Source: Kordia sp965283645
GTDB taxonomy: Bacteria > Bacteroidota > Bacteroidia > Flavobacteriales > Flavobacteriaceae
NCBI RefSeq assembly: GCF_965283645.1
Contig: NZ_CBDIPG010000001.1
Span: 186,001 to 250,000, forward strand
Reading direction: 5' to 3'
Length of the DNA: 64,000 nucleotides
The notes under the pieces are model-generated. The model worked only from the letters and a program-made list of their open reading frames with translations, was not told the origin of the DNA and searched no databases. The position numbers and the translations under genes are program-made. Each line of letters starts with the position of its first letter. Within the stretch, counting starts at the first letter, position 1. This document shows, one piece after another, positions 15,880 through 24,197 of the stretch.

Positions 15880-16644
15880 ATGACAAAAAAAATAATTCCT
15901 AAAAAATCTAATTATATACAGATAAATGACACTCAACTTTACTATGAAATTTATGGAGAAGGTCAACCTCTTTTGTTATTGCATGGTTTTACGCAATCTT
16001 CTATTGCTTGGTTAGAATACGTAAAAGAATACTCAGATAAATTTCAAGTATATTTAATTGATTTAAGAGGACATGGAAAATCTAGTATATTTAAAGAGAA
16101 ATTCTCTGTTCAAGAAGCATCTGAAGATGTACTTAAGCTAATGAAACATTTAAATGTTAAAAAAATTAAAGGAATCGGGTTAAGTTTTGGAGGAGATGTG
16201 CTACTACAATTAAGCAGTATGAATCCAGAACTAATAGAATCAATGATAATCATAGGAGCGAATGGAGACTGGAATGCCCAAGATTTTCCAGCTATGCTTA
16301 ATACCTTCAACTATGATAATATTGATAATTTTAAATGGATAGAAGAGTATCATTCAGGAGGATATAAACAAATAAAAAGCCTCTTAGACCAATTACCAAA
16401 CTATAAAATCAAGTTAACAGAAGAGGAATTAAAAAGAATAAAAGCAAAGACTTTACTTGTTTTGGGAGATAAAGCTGAACAAATTTCTATAAGTTCAGTA
16501 GTTACTCTACATGAAACTCTTAAATATTCTAAATTATGGATAGTTCCCAATACTGGACATTATGCTCACGATGGAGATAATAGACATGAGTTTTTAAGAT
16601 TATCAAATAAGTTTCTCTCATCAGAACAAGCAAAAAGCTACTAA
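15880..16644 (+). CDS. Alpha/beta hydrolase
   Basis: 254 aa. Classical alpha/beta hydrolase fold: oxyanion region 'LLLHGFTQSS', nucleophile elbow 'GLSFGGD' with Ser102, acid region 'LLVLGDKAEQI' and catalytic His in 'VPNTGHYAH'. 'YLIDLRGHGKSS' is the usual strand-4 motif. No signal peptide, so it is cytosolic. Substrate (ester, lactone or haloalkane) cannot be told. Single-gene cassette whose TAA stop lies inside the closing box GCTACTAAC. Confidence 0.88.
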   Translation: MTKKIIPKKSNYIQINDTQLYYEIYGEGQPLLLLHGFTQSSIAWLEYVKEYSDKFQVYLIDLRGHGKSSIFKEKFSVQEASEDVLKLMKHLNVKKIKGIGLSFGGDVLLQLSSMNPELIESMIIIGANGDWNAQDFPAMLNTFNYDNIDNFKWIEEYHSGGYKQIKSLLDQLPNYKIKLTEEELKRIKAKTLLVLGDKAEQISISSVVTLHETLKYSKLWIVPNTGHYAHDGDNRHEFLRLSNKFLSSEQAKSY

Positions 16645-16690
16645 CAACACCTAAACTGCATTAAAACGCAGTTTACATTAAACGTTGGTA
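16639..16690 (+). repeat. attC-like site, shortest class (about 52 bp)
   Basis: CTAACAACACCTAAACTGCATTAAAACGCAGTTTACATTAAACGTTGGTA: left box TACTAAC, hairpin AAACTGC-ATTAAAAC-GCAGTTT, right box GTTGGTA. The closing box overlaps the upstream stop codon. It is the most compact site of the array. Confidence 0.7.
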
Positions 16691-16757
16691 ATACTAAAAC
16701 ATACAGAATAAGCCGAAAACTGAATAGAGTAGGCATAATTAATAAACAATACTAAAA

Positions 16758-17213
16758 ATGGAGAATTCTCATTTAGAAACATTTAAAGCACAAGCACAAG
16801 GGAATGGATGGCCGACTAAAGTTAATATTGTAGATACCGAATGGAATCTACAACTAGATGAACCAAAAGATGACGGTGGATCAAATTCAGGTCCAAATCC
16901 TATGCAATATTTTATTGCTTCATTAGCAGGGTGTCAAAATGAACAAGCTCAAGTTGTTGCTGAAGAACTTGGTTTGAGCATCGATCAAATTAACATAGAT
17001 GTTGAGATTGATCTTGATCTTTCTGGCTTTATGGGAACATCAGATCATTCAAATGGCAGCTATAAGAATGTTCGACTTAAGACAACTGTGGATGGAAAAG
17101 TAACTGATGAACAAGTAAAAACCATGGGAAAAAAAGTAGATAATCGCTGTCCAATCTTATCTTTATTACGAACAAGTAACTGTAAAATTGAAAGTAATTG
17201 GAGTAAGAAGTAA
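16758..17213 (+). CDS. OsmC family peroxiredoxin-like protein
   Basis: 151 aa. OsmC fold with both redox Cys in context: 'MQYFIASLAGCQNEQAQVVAEELGL' and 'VDNRCPILSLLRTSN'. Preceding 'GGSNSGPNPMQ' is the usual substrate-loop sequence. OsmC/Ohr proteins reduce organic hydroperoxides with thiol cofactors in the cytosol. The spacing and the 'RCPI' motif fit the OsmC/YhfA branch rather than Ohr. Single-gene cassette; opening and closing boxes match at 9 of 11 positions. Another OsmC domain occurs fused to a hydrolase at 22301. Confidence 0.87.
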   Translation: MENSHLETFKAQAQGNGWPTKVNIVDTEWNLQLDEPKDDGGSNSGPNPMQYFIASLAGCQNEQAQVVAEELGLSIDQINIDVEIDLDLSGFMGTSDHSNGSYKNVRLKTTVDGKVTDEQVKTMGKKVDNRCPILSLLRTSNCKIESNWSKK

Positions 17214-17217
17214 CTAC

Positions 17218-17415
17218 TACCAACAATGTATATAAAGCATAGCTAGAATTGGTTTTTCGGAAGGTTCGTGTGTATTTGCAAAGTCACCAAATTTTTAATT
17301 TGGTTATATTTATAAAAACAAAAAGTAAACATAAAAATTAAAAAAATCGGCTCGTGTATAACCTAAAAGTTTAGCATCTATTTATACGCTAGGTTTTATA
17401 CAGCAACCGTTAACA
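17218..17415 (+). repeat. attC-like site, long (about 200 bp) class
   Basis: TACCAACAATGTATATAAAGCATAGCTAG opens and CGCTAGGTTTTATACAGCAACCGTTAACA closes. The interior ACCAAATTTTTAATTTGGT palindrome and ATCGGCTCGTGTATAACC correspond to elements of the sites at 9103 and 18039. The left halves of 9103 and this site share CCAACAATGTATATAAA. Confidence 0.72.
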
Positions 17416-17421
17416 AACATA

Positions 17422-18024
17422 TTGAAAAATATCTCCTACATATTATTTATAATTCTCATTTCTTGTTCCTCATCGAGAAATAGACAAGTTTCGCTTGAAG
17501 GTAGATACAAAGCAAAAGTAGATAAAGGTTTGATTGAGATTGTTTTGGAAAAGAATAACCGATTTAGTTTCAGAAACGTGATAGGCTTAATTGATACTAA
17601 AAGTAAAGGTGATTGGATTTTAAAAGAAAATAAAATAATACTCAATAGTGACTCGACTTATTTAAAAAACAAAATATTCGTGGATGAAGTTAAGGCTGAA
17701 AATGAACCATATTTTAAAATTCATTACCCATATAAATTGGCAGCTTACGGTGCATACGTTATATTTAATAATAATAAAGAAGAATTTGGTTATTCAATCG
17801 ATGATAACGGAACAATAAATCTTCCAAAAGAACTCAAAGCAACAAACTTCAAAATCTATAATTTAGGAATAGAATTTAATTATGAAGTATTGTCGGGTAA
17901 TAGTTTTGAAGTGACAATATATTCCGATGACTTAAGCAAGACATATTTTGAAAACGAAGAGTTTATTGTTAAAAGAAATAAGCTAATTTCAGAAGAGAGA
18001 ACTATATTCGTGAAAAGAAAATGA
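17422..18024 (+). CDS. Hypothetical lipoprotein, 200 aa
   Basis: Lipobox LISC (Cys15) after a short hydrophobic signal, then Ser/Arg-rich tether and a beta-rich mature domain ('LEGRYKAKVDKGLIEIVLE', 'SKGDWILKENKIILNSDS') like the copper-resistance or lipocalin-type barrel domains of Flavobacteriia. No catalytic motif. The only start that preserves the signal is TTG at 17422, six bases after the recombination box GTTAACA, so initiation on a non-ATG codon is likely. Single-gene cassette. Confidence 0.65.
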   Translation: MKNISYILFIILISCSSSRNRQVSLEGRYKAKVDKGLIEIVLEKNNRFSFRNVIGLIDTKSKGDWILKENKIILNSDSTYLKNKIFVDEVKAENEPYFKIHYPYKLAAYGAYVIFNNNKEEFGYSIDDNGTINLPKELKATNFKIYNLGIEFNYEVLSGNSFEVTIYSDDLSKTYFENEEFIVKRNKLISEERTIFVKRK

Positions 18025-18038
18025 AGAGAAAAACATTT

Positions 18039-18234
18039 GCTAACAATAGATATAAAAACAGCGCGAGCATTTGAAAACACAAAGGTTAGGTGCTTTTTCG
18101 AAGTCGCCAAATTTTTAAATTTGACAAATTCCAAAAAATAAAATAAACAGTAAAAATTAAAAATTCGGCTTGTGTTAATCCGAAAAATTATCGCTTATTT
18201 TTTATCGCTACTTTTTATATACGAGACGTAGCAC
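18039..18234 (+). repeat. attC-like site, long (about 200 bp) class
   Basis: GCTAACAATAGATATAAAAACAGC opens; CGCTACTTTTTATATACGAGACGTAGCAC closes. The interior GCCAAATTTTTAAATTTGAC palindrome and ATTCGGCTTGTGTTAATCCG match 9103 and 17218. The right box GTAGCAC no longer fits GTTRRRY and may be dead. ATTTGAGGAACTATG follows. Confidence 0.65.
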
Positions 18235-18246
18235 ATTTGAGGAACT

Positions 18247-18349
18247 ATGAAATCTCAATTAAAATATATCGAATTGAAAAGTGGATTTGGTGTTTACTTG
18301 CAAAATTAACTACTAAACCACGCTACTAACCATACACAACACGTTGTAT
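18247..18349 (+). repeat. Relic cassette fused to a truncated attC-like site
   Basis: A 20-codon ORF (18247-18309) starting right after the leader ATTTGAGGAACT runs directly into the right half of a 130-bp-class site (TTAACTACTAAACCACGCTACTAACCATACACAACACGTTGTAT). The left half of the site and most of the gene appear deleted. It is the right end of the recognisable array. Confidence 0.5.
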
Positions 18350-18479
18350 GTCATTTAAAAAAATGTCCCCACAAATATCTCTGTCAATTTTCGAATTATA
18401 AAAAACAAAAACAATGTCATAAGACAACTCAGGTTAAATTAATTAGTAATAACTTTGATTCCATTTAATAAAATTTGAA

Positions 18480-19064
18480 GTGTATTTAGAACTGGAAAAT
18501 TACATAAAAAATCGTGTAGCTGTCAAGCAGAAAGAATTAGAACAAATAACCTCATGTTTCAAGCCTGTTAAAACAGTTAGAAATGAAATATTATGCAATT
18601 TTGGTCAAGTGTGTAATTACTTTTATTTTATAAAAGAAGGATGTTTGAGGCTCTACGAGATAGATGATAAAGGAAATAATATAACCGGATATTTTGCTTT
18701 GGAGGATAGTATCATCTCAGCAAACACTAGTTTCATTCTTCAAAAACCTTCTAGAGATTGTTTGGTTTCATTAGAACCTTCAGAATTGTTGGTAATTTCA
18801 CGCAATGATTTTTACAAATTAGTTGATACTAATCCTTCTTTTGCGAGCATCTATCATCAATTTATAGAGTTTGCATTTATTCATTCGCAAATGCGTATTT
18901 ATAGTTTTTTAGGAATGGAAGGGATTGACAAACTCAAATGGGTAATGGAACACGAACCCAAATTACTTTCTCGAATATCCAGTAAAGCAGTTGCTTCTTA
19001 TTTAGGAATGACAAATTCTACTTTAAGCAAACTTCGTTCAAAACTAAATCAAACGTTGTCTTAA
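18480..19064 (+). CDS. Crp/Fnr family transcriptional regulator
   Basis: 194 aa with a cNMP-binding-type barrel ('GQVCNYFYFIKEGCLRLYEIDDKGNNITGYFALEDSI') and a C-terminal winged-helix part ('RISSKAVASYLGMTNSTLSKLR'). The ligand-binding Arg/Glu pair of Crp is not evident, as in most Flavobacteriia Crp-like regulators, so the signal is unknown. The start is GTG at 18480. An inverted repeat TGTCATAAGACA lies at 18415-18426, about 54 bp upstream, and a similar TGTCTTAAGACA overlaps the stop codon; they might be autoregulatory operators, which is speculation. Probably outside the cassette array. Confidence 0.85.
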   Translation: MYLELENYIKNRVAVKQKELEQITSCFKPVKTVRNEILCNFGQVCNYFYFIKEGCLRLYEIDDKGNNITGYFALEDSIISANTSFILQKPSRDCLVSLEPSELLVISRNDFYKLVDTNPSFASIYHQFIEFAFIHSQMRIYSFLGMEGIDKLKWVMEHEPKLLSRISSKAVASYLGMTNSTLSKLRSKLNQTLS

Positions 19065-19364
19065 GACAGCATCTATATATTCAATACTCACCAACTTTGT
19101 ATAGTTGTTTGGCAATTCAGCTAGGCAATCAAAAACATAAAAATTATGAGTGTTGCTCTTAAAATGATAAATATATTAACCATTAACTAAGCATCATATA
19201 TAATTGATTAATAGTAACTTTAGACTCTTAGTTGATCCGGAATCTGCGCAAGAGTGATAATCTTTATAATTTTAAATATTTTGCAGCCATCCTGAATAAT
19301 TCACTAAAAAATAGAATTAAAATAAACCATTAATCATATATTTAAGCATCCTAAATTTCAATAC
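19065..19364. other. Intergenic stretch without a recognisable gene
   Basis: About 300 bp of AT-rich DNA between the Crp-type regulator and the first VOC gene. No ORF of interest, RNA or attC-like palindrome was seen. It begins with the TGTCTTAAGACA inverted repeat that overlaps the regulator's stop. Confidence 0.5.
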
Positions 19365-19751
19365 ATGCATACCTTTTCATTCGATCACATGGCACTTTCC
19401 GTAAAAGATGTCAATGAATCTATCCAATTTTATCAAAAAGTACTTCAACTCAAAGAAATTGAGAATACTGCTTCAGACTCAAAAACCAGATGGCTATCTT
19501 TTGCCGATGGCAGACAACTTCACCTAATTCCACGCCCAAATTCTGAAATAAAAACAAATAAAGCTGTTCATTTTGCATTAAACACAGCTGATCTAAATTC
19601 GTTTGTCAACAACCTAAAAGCATTACAAATTGACTACTCTGATTGGCTTGGCACACCAAACAAAGACTACATCCGAAAAGACGGAATACAACAAGTATAC
19701 TTTCAAGATCCTAATGGTTATTGGATAGAAATAAATAACAATCATTCATAA
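19365..19751 (+). CDS. VOC family (glyoxalase/dioxygenase fold) protein, 128 aa
   Basis: Two beta-alpha-beta-beta-beta modules: 'FDHMALSVKDVNESIQFYQKVLQL' with the first metal-ligand His, and 'HFALNTADLNSFVNNL' to 'DGIQQVYFQDPNGYWIEINNN' with the terminal Glu ligand. Size and motifs fit single-domain VOC metalloenzymes (glyoxalase I-like or fosfomycin-resistance-like). The substrate is not inferable. ATG at 19365 gives the canonical start of the fold. Confidence 0.87.
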   Translation: MHTFSFDHMALSVKDVNESIQFYQKVLQLKEIENTASDSKTRWLSFADGRQLHLIPRPNSEIKTNKAVHFALNTADLNSFVNNLKALQIDYSDWLGTPNKDYIRKDGIQQVYFQDPNGYWIEINNNHS

Positions 19752-19774
19752 AATTAATTGATACTAGAAAACGT

Positions 19775-19998
19775 ATGAAAAGAATAATAATCTTTTTCGA
19801 AATAGAAAACCCCGAATATGTAAACAAAAGAAGAAAGGAAATTGGTTTGGCAGGAATTAAAGGTTTTGCAAAACAAAGAGGAATCGAATAAAATATTACT
19901 CAAAAGGAAAATAACACTTTTTCACAGCATTTGTACACATTCCGTACGGTGATCAGTTAACTGAATTGTCACTAATTGACATTGTATTTTTAGAATAA
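19775..19998 (+). pseudogene. Small frameshifted gene relic
   Basis: An ORF from ATG 19775 (MKRIIIFFEIENPEYVNKRR) stops at 19891 after 38 codons. Beyond it, another frame resumes with protein-like sequence (FVHIPYGDQLTELSLIDIVF) and stops at 19998. Together they look like one gene of about 75 codons broken by an indel. The family is not recognised. It lies between a VOC gene and an attC-like remnant, so it may be a decayed cassette. Confidence 0.45.
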
Positions 19999-20049
19999 AT
20001 ACTAACAATAATAAAACGCACCATATCAGCTATTTGCCGTGTCTGTACT

Positions 20050-20156
20050 TGAAAAATTATACTTCAATAAACTCAATAACCGTTTAGATTTTCTATTCGG
20101 TTTTTATTTGTTAAATTAGGTGTTTAAGTTGCCAATAAATCATACACAAAACTAAA
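20050..20156 (+). repeat. attC-like remnant outside the main array
   Basis: AACCGTTTAGATTTTCTATTCGGTTTTTATTTGTTAAATTAGGTGTTTAAGTTGCC followed by AAATCATACACAAAACTAAAAT reproduces the order of elements in the right arms of 4457 and 11896 (GGTT..TTTT.TTTGCTAATTTAG..TTAA..CCATA.ACA), but no GTTRRRY box remains. It suggests the array once reached the VOC gene at 20164. Confidence 0.4.
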
Positions 20157-20163
20157 ATCAACC

Positions 20164-20625
20164 ATGATAAAAGGACTTTACGAAACGCATCTATTTGTTG
20201 AAAATCTTGAACGTTCCATCGAATTCTATTCAAAAATACTCGGATTGAAACAATGTCGCTATGGTGCAGAACGTAGAATAGCCTTTTTTTGGATAGGAGA
20301 AGACAAACAAGCGATGCTCGGTTTATGGGAAAAACCTAAAGAAGAAATTGACATTCGTCATTTTGCTTTTCAATGTGAACCTGAATGGATTTTAAATGAA
20401 TCGGTTAGTTTTCTACAATCTCGAAATATAACTTGCTGGAATTTTCTAAACGAAGAAATCGAAAGACCAATGGTATTTTGTTGGATGCCAGCAATATCTA
20501 TATATTTCAGCGATCCAGACGGACACGAACTTGAATTCATTGGAGTTTTACCTGGCAAAACAAAATCTGATGCAGAAAAACGAGTAGTTACCTATGAAGA
20601 ATGGCTGACTATAAAAGATGAATAA
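20164..20625 (+). CDS. VOC family protein, 153 aa
   Basis: 'LYETHLFVENLERSIEFYSKILGLKQC' begins the first module with its His ligand; 'DIRHFAFQCEPEWIL' begins the second and 'ISIYFSDPDGHELEFIGVL' carries the last Glu ligand. The order and spacing match glyoxalase/fosfomycin-resistance-like metalloproteins. The C-terminal tail (KTKSDAEKRVVTYEEW) is longer than in the 128-aa paralogue at 19365. It lies right after an attC-like remnant, so it could once have been a cassette. Cytosolic, substrate unknown. Confidence 0.87.
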   Translation: MIKGLYETHLFVENLERSIEFYSKILGLKQCRYGAERRIAFFWIGEDKQAMLGLWEKPKEEIDIRHFAFQCEPEWILNESVSFLQSRNITCWNFLNEEIERPMVFCWMPAISIYFSDPDGHELEFIGVLPGKTKSDAEKRVVTYEEWLTIKDE

Positions 20626-20674
20626 AGACAAAATCTAAGTCGTATCTTTACCATTCGTAAAAGAATTGCCAAAG

Positions 20675-22237
20675 ATGAAACTCAACATAAAAGATACATT
20701 CAACAAAGAATTACCTGCTGATCCTAACAAAAACAACACACGTCGCAAAGTATTTGAAGCGTATTATTCGTACGTAACTCCCAGAATTCCGTCAAATCCG
20801 AAACTAATTCATGTAGCAGATGAAGTTGCCGAACTGTTAGATTTAGAACGTGACACGCATTCAGAGGAATTTCTAAACACATTCTCAGGAAAATCAGTCT
20901 ATCCAAAAACGTCACCATATGCAATGTGTTATGGCGGACATCAATTTGGGCATTGGGCAGGACAGTTAGGAGACGGAAGAGCCATCAACTTAACAGAAAT
21001 TCGCGCAAACGGACAACATTGGACACTGCAACTCAAAGGAGCAGGAGCAACGCCATATTCAAGAACGGCAGACGGTTTAGCCGTTTTACGATCATCAATT
21101 CGTGAACACTTATGTAGTGAAGCCATGCACTATTTAGGCGTTCCTACAACACGTTCATTATCAATTGCTTTAACAGGTGATGAAGTCTTGCGAGACATGT
21201 TATATGACGGAAATCAGGAATATGAAAAAGGCGCCATCGTTTGCAGAGTTGCACCGAGTTTTGTACGTTTTGGAAACTTTCAACTCTTTACTGCTCGAAA
21301 AGACATCAAAAACCTCAAAAACCTTGCGGATTATACGATTAGAAACTTCCACAAAGACATCAAAACGGAAGGAAAAGAAAAATACCTAGCGTTCTTTCAA
21401 AAAGTAGTAAATGCTTCTTTAGATATGGTGATTCATTGGCAACGTGTTGGTTTTGTGCATGGTGTCATGAATACGGATAACATGTCCATTCTTGGTTTAA
21501 CCATTGATTACGGACCGTACGGTTGGTTAGAAGGATACGATCCAAATTGGACGCCAAATACTACAGACAGTCAAAACCATCGATACGCATACGGAAATCA
21601 ACCCGGAATTGTACTTTGGAACTTGGTACAATTGGCAAATGCCTTATATCCGTTGATAGAAGATGCAAAACCATTGGAAGACATTCTTGAAAACTATCAA
21701 ATGAATTTTGATAAAAAATATGTGGAAATGATGTCTAAAAAGATCGGTCTGGCCGAAATAAACAAAGACGTAGAGCAACTCATTGAAGAATTAGAGCAAA
21801 ATCTACAATTGACAGAAACCGACATGACGATTTTCTTTAGAGAATTGCCACGTGTTCAAAAGAAAAATACACCACAAGAAGCGTTTCAGAAAATACACAA
21901 AGCATTTTACAAACCTCTAGGACTTGCCGGATCGGTTACGGACGCTTGGACAACTTGGTTTACAAAATACATCGATCGGTTACAACTAGAAACTGACAGA
22001 GACGAAACGAGAAAATTTAAAATGTATGAAGTCAATCCGAAATTTGTACTACGAAATTACATGGCACAACTTGCCATTGATGCTGCAAACAAAGGAAACT
22101 ATGAAGTTTTAAATGAACTCTACGAAGTCTTAAAGCGTCCATACAATGAACAACCAGAATATGAAAAATGGTATGCAAAACGTCCAGAATGGGCACGAAA
22201 CAAAGTTGGTTGTTCTATGTTGTCATGCAGTTCGTAA
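20675..22237 (+). CDS. selO: SelO/YdiU family protein adenylyltransferase (pseudokinase)
   Basis: 520 aa, the usual length. SelO transfers AMP from ATP to Ser/Thr/Tyr of target proteins and takes part in redox stress responses. Visible family motifs: 'YAMCYGGHQFGHWAGQLGDGRA', 'LKGAGATPYSRTADGLAVLRSSIREHL', 'RVAPSFVRFGNFQ', 'GFVHGVMNTDNMSILGLTIDYGPYGW' (metal and nucleotide site) and the C-terminal Cys pair 'CSMLSCSS' that corresponds to the Cys/Sec redox tail. The frame is open back to a TTG at 20666, but ATG 20675 gives the better N-terminus. Confidence 0.92.
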   Translation: MKLNIKDTFNKELPADPNKNNTRRKVFEAYYSYVTPRIPSNPKLIHVADEVAELLDLERDTHSEEFLNTFSGKSVYPKTSPYAMCYGGHQFGHWAGQLGDGRAINLTEIRANGQHWTLQLKGAGATPYSRTADGLAVLRSSIREHLCSEAMHYLGVPTTRSLSIALTGDEVLRDMLYDGNQEYEKGAIVCRVAPSFVRFGNFQLFTARKDIKNLKNLADYTIRNFHKDIKTEGKEKYLAFFQKVVNASLDMVIHWQRVGFVHGVMNTDNMSILGLTIDYGPYGWLEGYDPNWTPNTTDSQNHRYAYGNQPGIVLWNLVQLANALYPLIEDAKPLEDILENYQMNFDKKYVEMMSKKIGLAEINKDVEQLIEELEQNLQLTETDMTIFFRELPRVQKKNTPQEAFQKIHKAFYKPLGLAGSVTDAWTTWFTKYIDRLQLETDRDETRKFKMYEVNPKFVLRNYMAQLAIDAANKGNYEVLNELYEVLKRPYNEQPEYEKWYAKRPEWARNKVGCSMLSCSS

Positions 22238-22300
22238 TGTTTCTTATATTTAGTAGACCAAGTACCTAACAATAGCAATCTAAATTTGAAAAACTAACGA

Positions 22301-23518
22301 ATGAAAAGCACAAAACTCCAAATAACAAACGCAAACGGACGTAAACTAAACGCATCTTTAGAATTACCCGCAAATCAAAAACCAAACTACTATGCCATAT
22401 TTGCACACTGTTTTACGTGTAGTAGCACGTTAAGCGCAGTTCGCAACATAAGTAATACACTCACAACACATGGTTTTGGCGTTGTACGTTTCGATTTTAC
22501 AGGGTTGGGTAGGAGTGAAGGCGAATTTGCAGAAAGTCACTTTTCAGGGAATGTTGCCGATTTAGTAGCGGTACAACAATACATGAAAGAAAACTACGAA
22601 GCACCATGTTTATTGGTCGGACATTCGCTTGGTGGCGCGGCTGTTTTAGTAGCGGCTTCCCAATTAGACGATATCAAAGCAGTTGCAACTATTGGAGCAC
22701 CAGCTACGGTAAGTCATGTAAAACACTTATTCTCGCACAATGTAAATCAAATTTCAGAAGAAACTGATGTTCAAGTAAATATTGGTGGAAGACCTTTTAC
22801 AATCAACAAGGAATTTGTTTCGGATTTCGATAAAACAGATTTACCCGCGATTGTAAAAAACTTACGCAAACCCTTATTAATTCTACATTCGCCAATTGAT
22901 AGAATTGTCGGAATTGAAAATGCAAAACAATTATATCACGATGCTCATCATCCAAAAAGTTTTGTTTCCTTAGACAATTCAGATCATTTATTAACGAATA
23001 GTAACGACAGTCGGTATGCAGGAAACATGATAGGTACTTGGGTAGAACGTTATTTTCCAAAGCAAGAAAATAAAATGCTTGATATAGGAGGCGAACAGTT
23101 GGTTGGGCATTTGAATTTAGTGGAAGATAACTTCACAACTAAAATTCAAACGAAAAACCATAATATGATTGCTGATGAACCAATTTCAGTAGGAGGAAAC
23201 GACTTTGGCCCATCACCGTATCAATATTTATATGCAGGTTTGGCGGCATGTACAACCATGACATTAAAAATGTATGCCGATCGTAAAGGTTGGGATTTAC
23301 AAGAAGTATTTGTGTACATATCGCACAGTAAAAAGAAAAATACGGAATTAGGCATTGAAATGGAAAAACCCACACGAATTGATTTCATTACCAAAAAATT
23401 AAAATTCATTGGAAATCTTTCAGACGAGCAAAAACAACGCTTAAAAGAAATTGCATCAAAATGCCCTGTACATAAAACATTGGCAGGAAATGTAATTTTT
23501 GAAAGTGAGGTTGTTTAG
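22301..23518 (+). CDS. Bifunctional alpha/beta hydrolase-OsmC fusion protein
   Basis: 405 aa. Residues 1-250 are an alpha/beta hydrolase ('FAHCFTCSSTLSAVRNIS', nucleophile 'LLVGHSLGGAAVL', acid in 'LLILHSPIDRIV', His in 'LDNSDHLLTN'). Residues 265-405 are an OsmC domain with Cys in 'YLYAGLAACTTMTLKMYADRKG' and 'IASKCPVHKTLAGN'. The fusion is known in Proteobacteria and Bacteroidota and may couple ester hydrolysis with peroxide reduction. It starts 63 bp after selO on the same strand, so an operon with a redox-stress theme is plausible. Confidence 0.9.
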   Translation: MKSTKLQITNANGRKLNASLELPANQKPNYYAIFAHCFTCSSTLSAVRNISNTLTTHGFGVVRFDFTGLGRSEGEFAESHFSGNVADLVAVQQYMKENYEAPCLLVGHSLGGAAVLVAASQLDDIKAVATIGAPATVSHVKHLFSHNVNQISEETDVQVNIGGRPFTINKEFVSDFDKTDLPAIVKNLRKPLLILHSPIDRIVGIENAKQLYHDAHHPKSFVSLDNSDHLLTNSNDSRYAGNMIGTWVERYFPKQENKMLDIGGEQLVGHLNLVEDNFTTKIQTKNHNMIADEPISVGGNDFGPSPYQYLYAGLAACTTMTLKMYADRKGWDLQEVFVYISHSKKKNTELGIEMEKPTRIDFITKKLKFIGNLSDEQKQRLKEIASKCPVHKTLAGNVIFESEVV

Positions 23519-23551
23519 ACTTACTTTGATTGTTTGACTTCTAGGATTTTT

Positions 23552-23576
23552 ATCATTCCTGCGAAGGCAGAAATCT
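23552..23576. repeat. Short interspersed repeat (CATTCCTGCGAAGGCAG)
   Basis: TATCATTCCTGCGAAGGCAGAAATCT is a form of the dispersed ATTCCTGCGAAGGCAGGAATC element frequent in bacterial intergenic DNA and has a relative at 7812-7831. It lies after the fusion gene and could act as a transcript end. Confidence 0.5.
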
Positions 23577-23664
23577 ATAATGAAAAATTATATTCTTTTA
23601 TTCAATACTATAGTAATTCATATAGTATTTAGCTGTACTTTCGCGCCTTCAAATAAAATTTGAT

Positions 23665-24114
23665 ATGAAACGCATAAACGAATACAAGAAACTCTTTGGA
23701 GTCGAAAATGAAATCGAATTAAAAACGTTGAAAAAGAGTTATCGTAATTTGGTGAAAGAATGGCATCCAGATAAATTTCAAAATGGGGACGCATTACAGG
23801 AAGAAGCAGAACTAAATAGCCGAAAAATTATTGACGGATATCACTTCTTAGTAAGCATTGCACCTGAAACAAAAGAAAAAAACTTGCCAGAATACACTGA
23901 AACGATTAAGAGTGCAGCTATTGCAGACTATCAACACAAAGGGTTATTGTTAGAGTTAACCTTTACGGATGGTGCTACGTATGAATACTTTGGCGTAACA
24001 AAGCAGGTTTTTCAAAAAATGATGAGTGCTGGAAATTTAAATCGTTTTGCAAAACGGATGATATACCCTAAATATATGTACAGAAGAACACAACGTACGC
24101 TAGAAACAGCATAA
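23665..24114 (+). CDS. J-domain protein with C-terminal KTSC domain
   Basis: 149 aa. The first 65 residues form a J domain ('YKKLFGVENEIELKTLKKSYRNLVKEWHPDKF') with the invariant HPD tripeptide, so an interaction with a DnaK-type chaperone is expected. Residues 85-145 ('IADYQHKGLLLELTFTDGATYEYFGVTKQVFQKMMSAGNLNRFAKRMI') fit the KTSC domain, a small fold also found alone and next to RNA-related proteins. The combination is typical of Bacteroidota. It precedes a cold shock gene by 84 bp on the same strand. Confidence 0.87.
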   Translation: MKRINEYKKLFGVENEIELKTLKKSYRNLVKEWHPDKFQNGDALQEEAELNSRKIIDGYHFLVSIAPETKEKNLPEYTETIKSAAIADYQHKGLLLELTFTDGATYEYFGVTKQVFQKMMSAGNLNRFAKRMIYPKYMYRRTQRTLETA

Positions 24115-24197
24115 TAAACACACATAACAATACTGCTGTCATTCTTGGCACAGTAATTGACTATAAATAAGTATTATTAAAAATTAAATATATTACA

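Larger units (their letters stand above)
3540..18350 (+). mobile_element. Integron-type gene cassette array without an integrase (CALIN-like)
   Basis: About fifteen short plus-strand gene units are separated by imperfect palindromes of 50-270 bp whose right ends read (A)ACGTTRGC or close variants. The box that opens a cassette is complementary to the box that closes it. Four pairs are perfect over 9 nt: 3546-3554/4032-4040, 8016-8024/9100-9108, 10181-10189/10577-10585 and 15846-15854/16637-16645. Others match 8-11 positions. In integrons the R'' box of a cassette's attC pairs with the TTRRRY start of that same cassette, so this is the predicted relation. No tyrosine recombinase is in the window. 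The permease at 5340, the gene fragment at 7153 and the 42-bp repeat do not follow the pattern and appear to interrupt the array. Confidence 0.75.
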
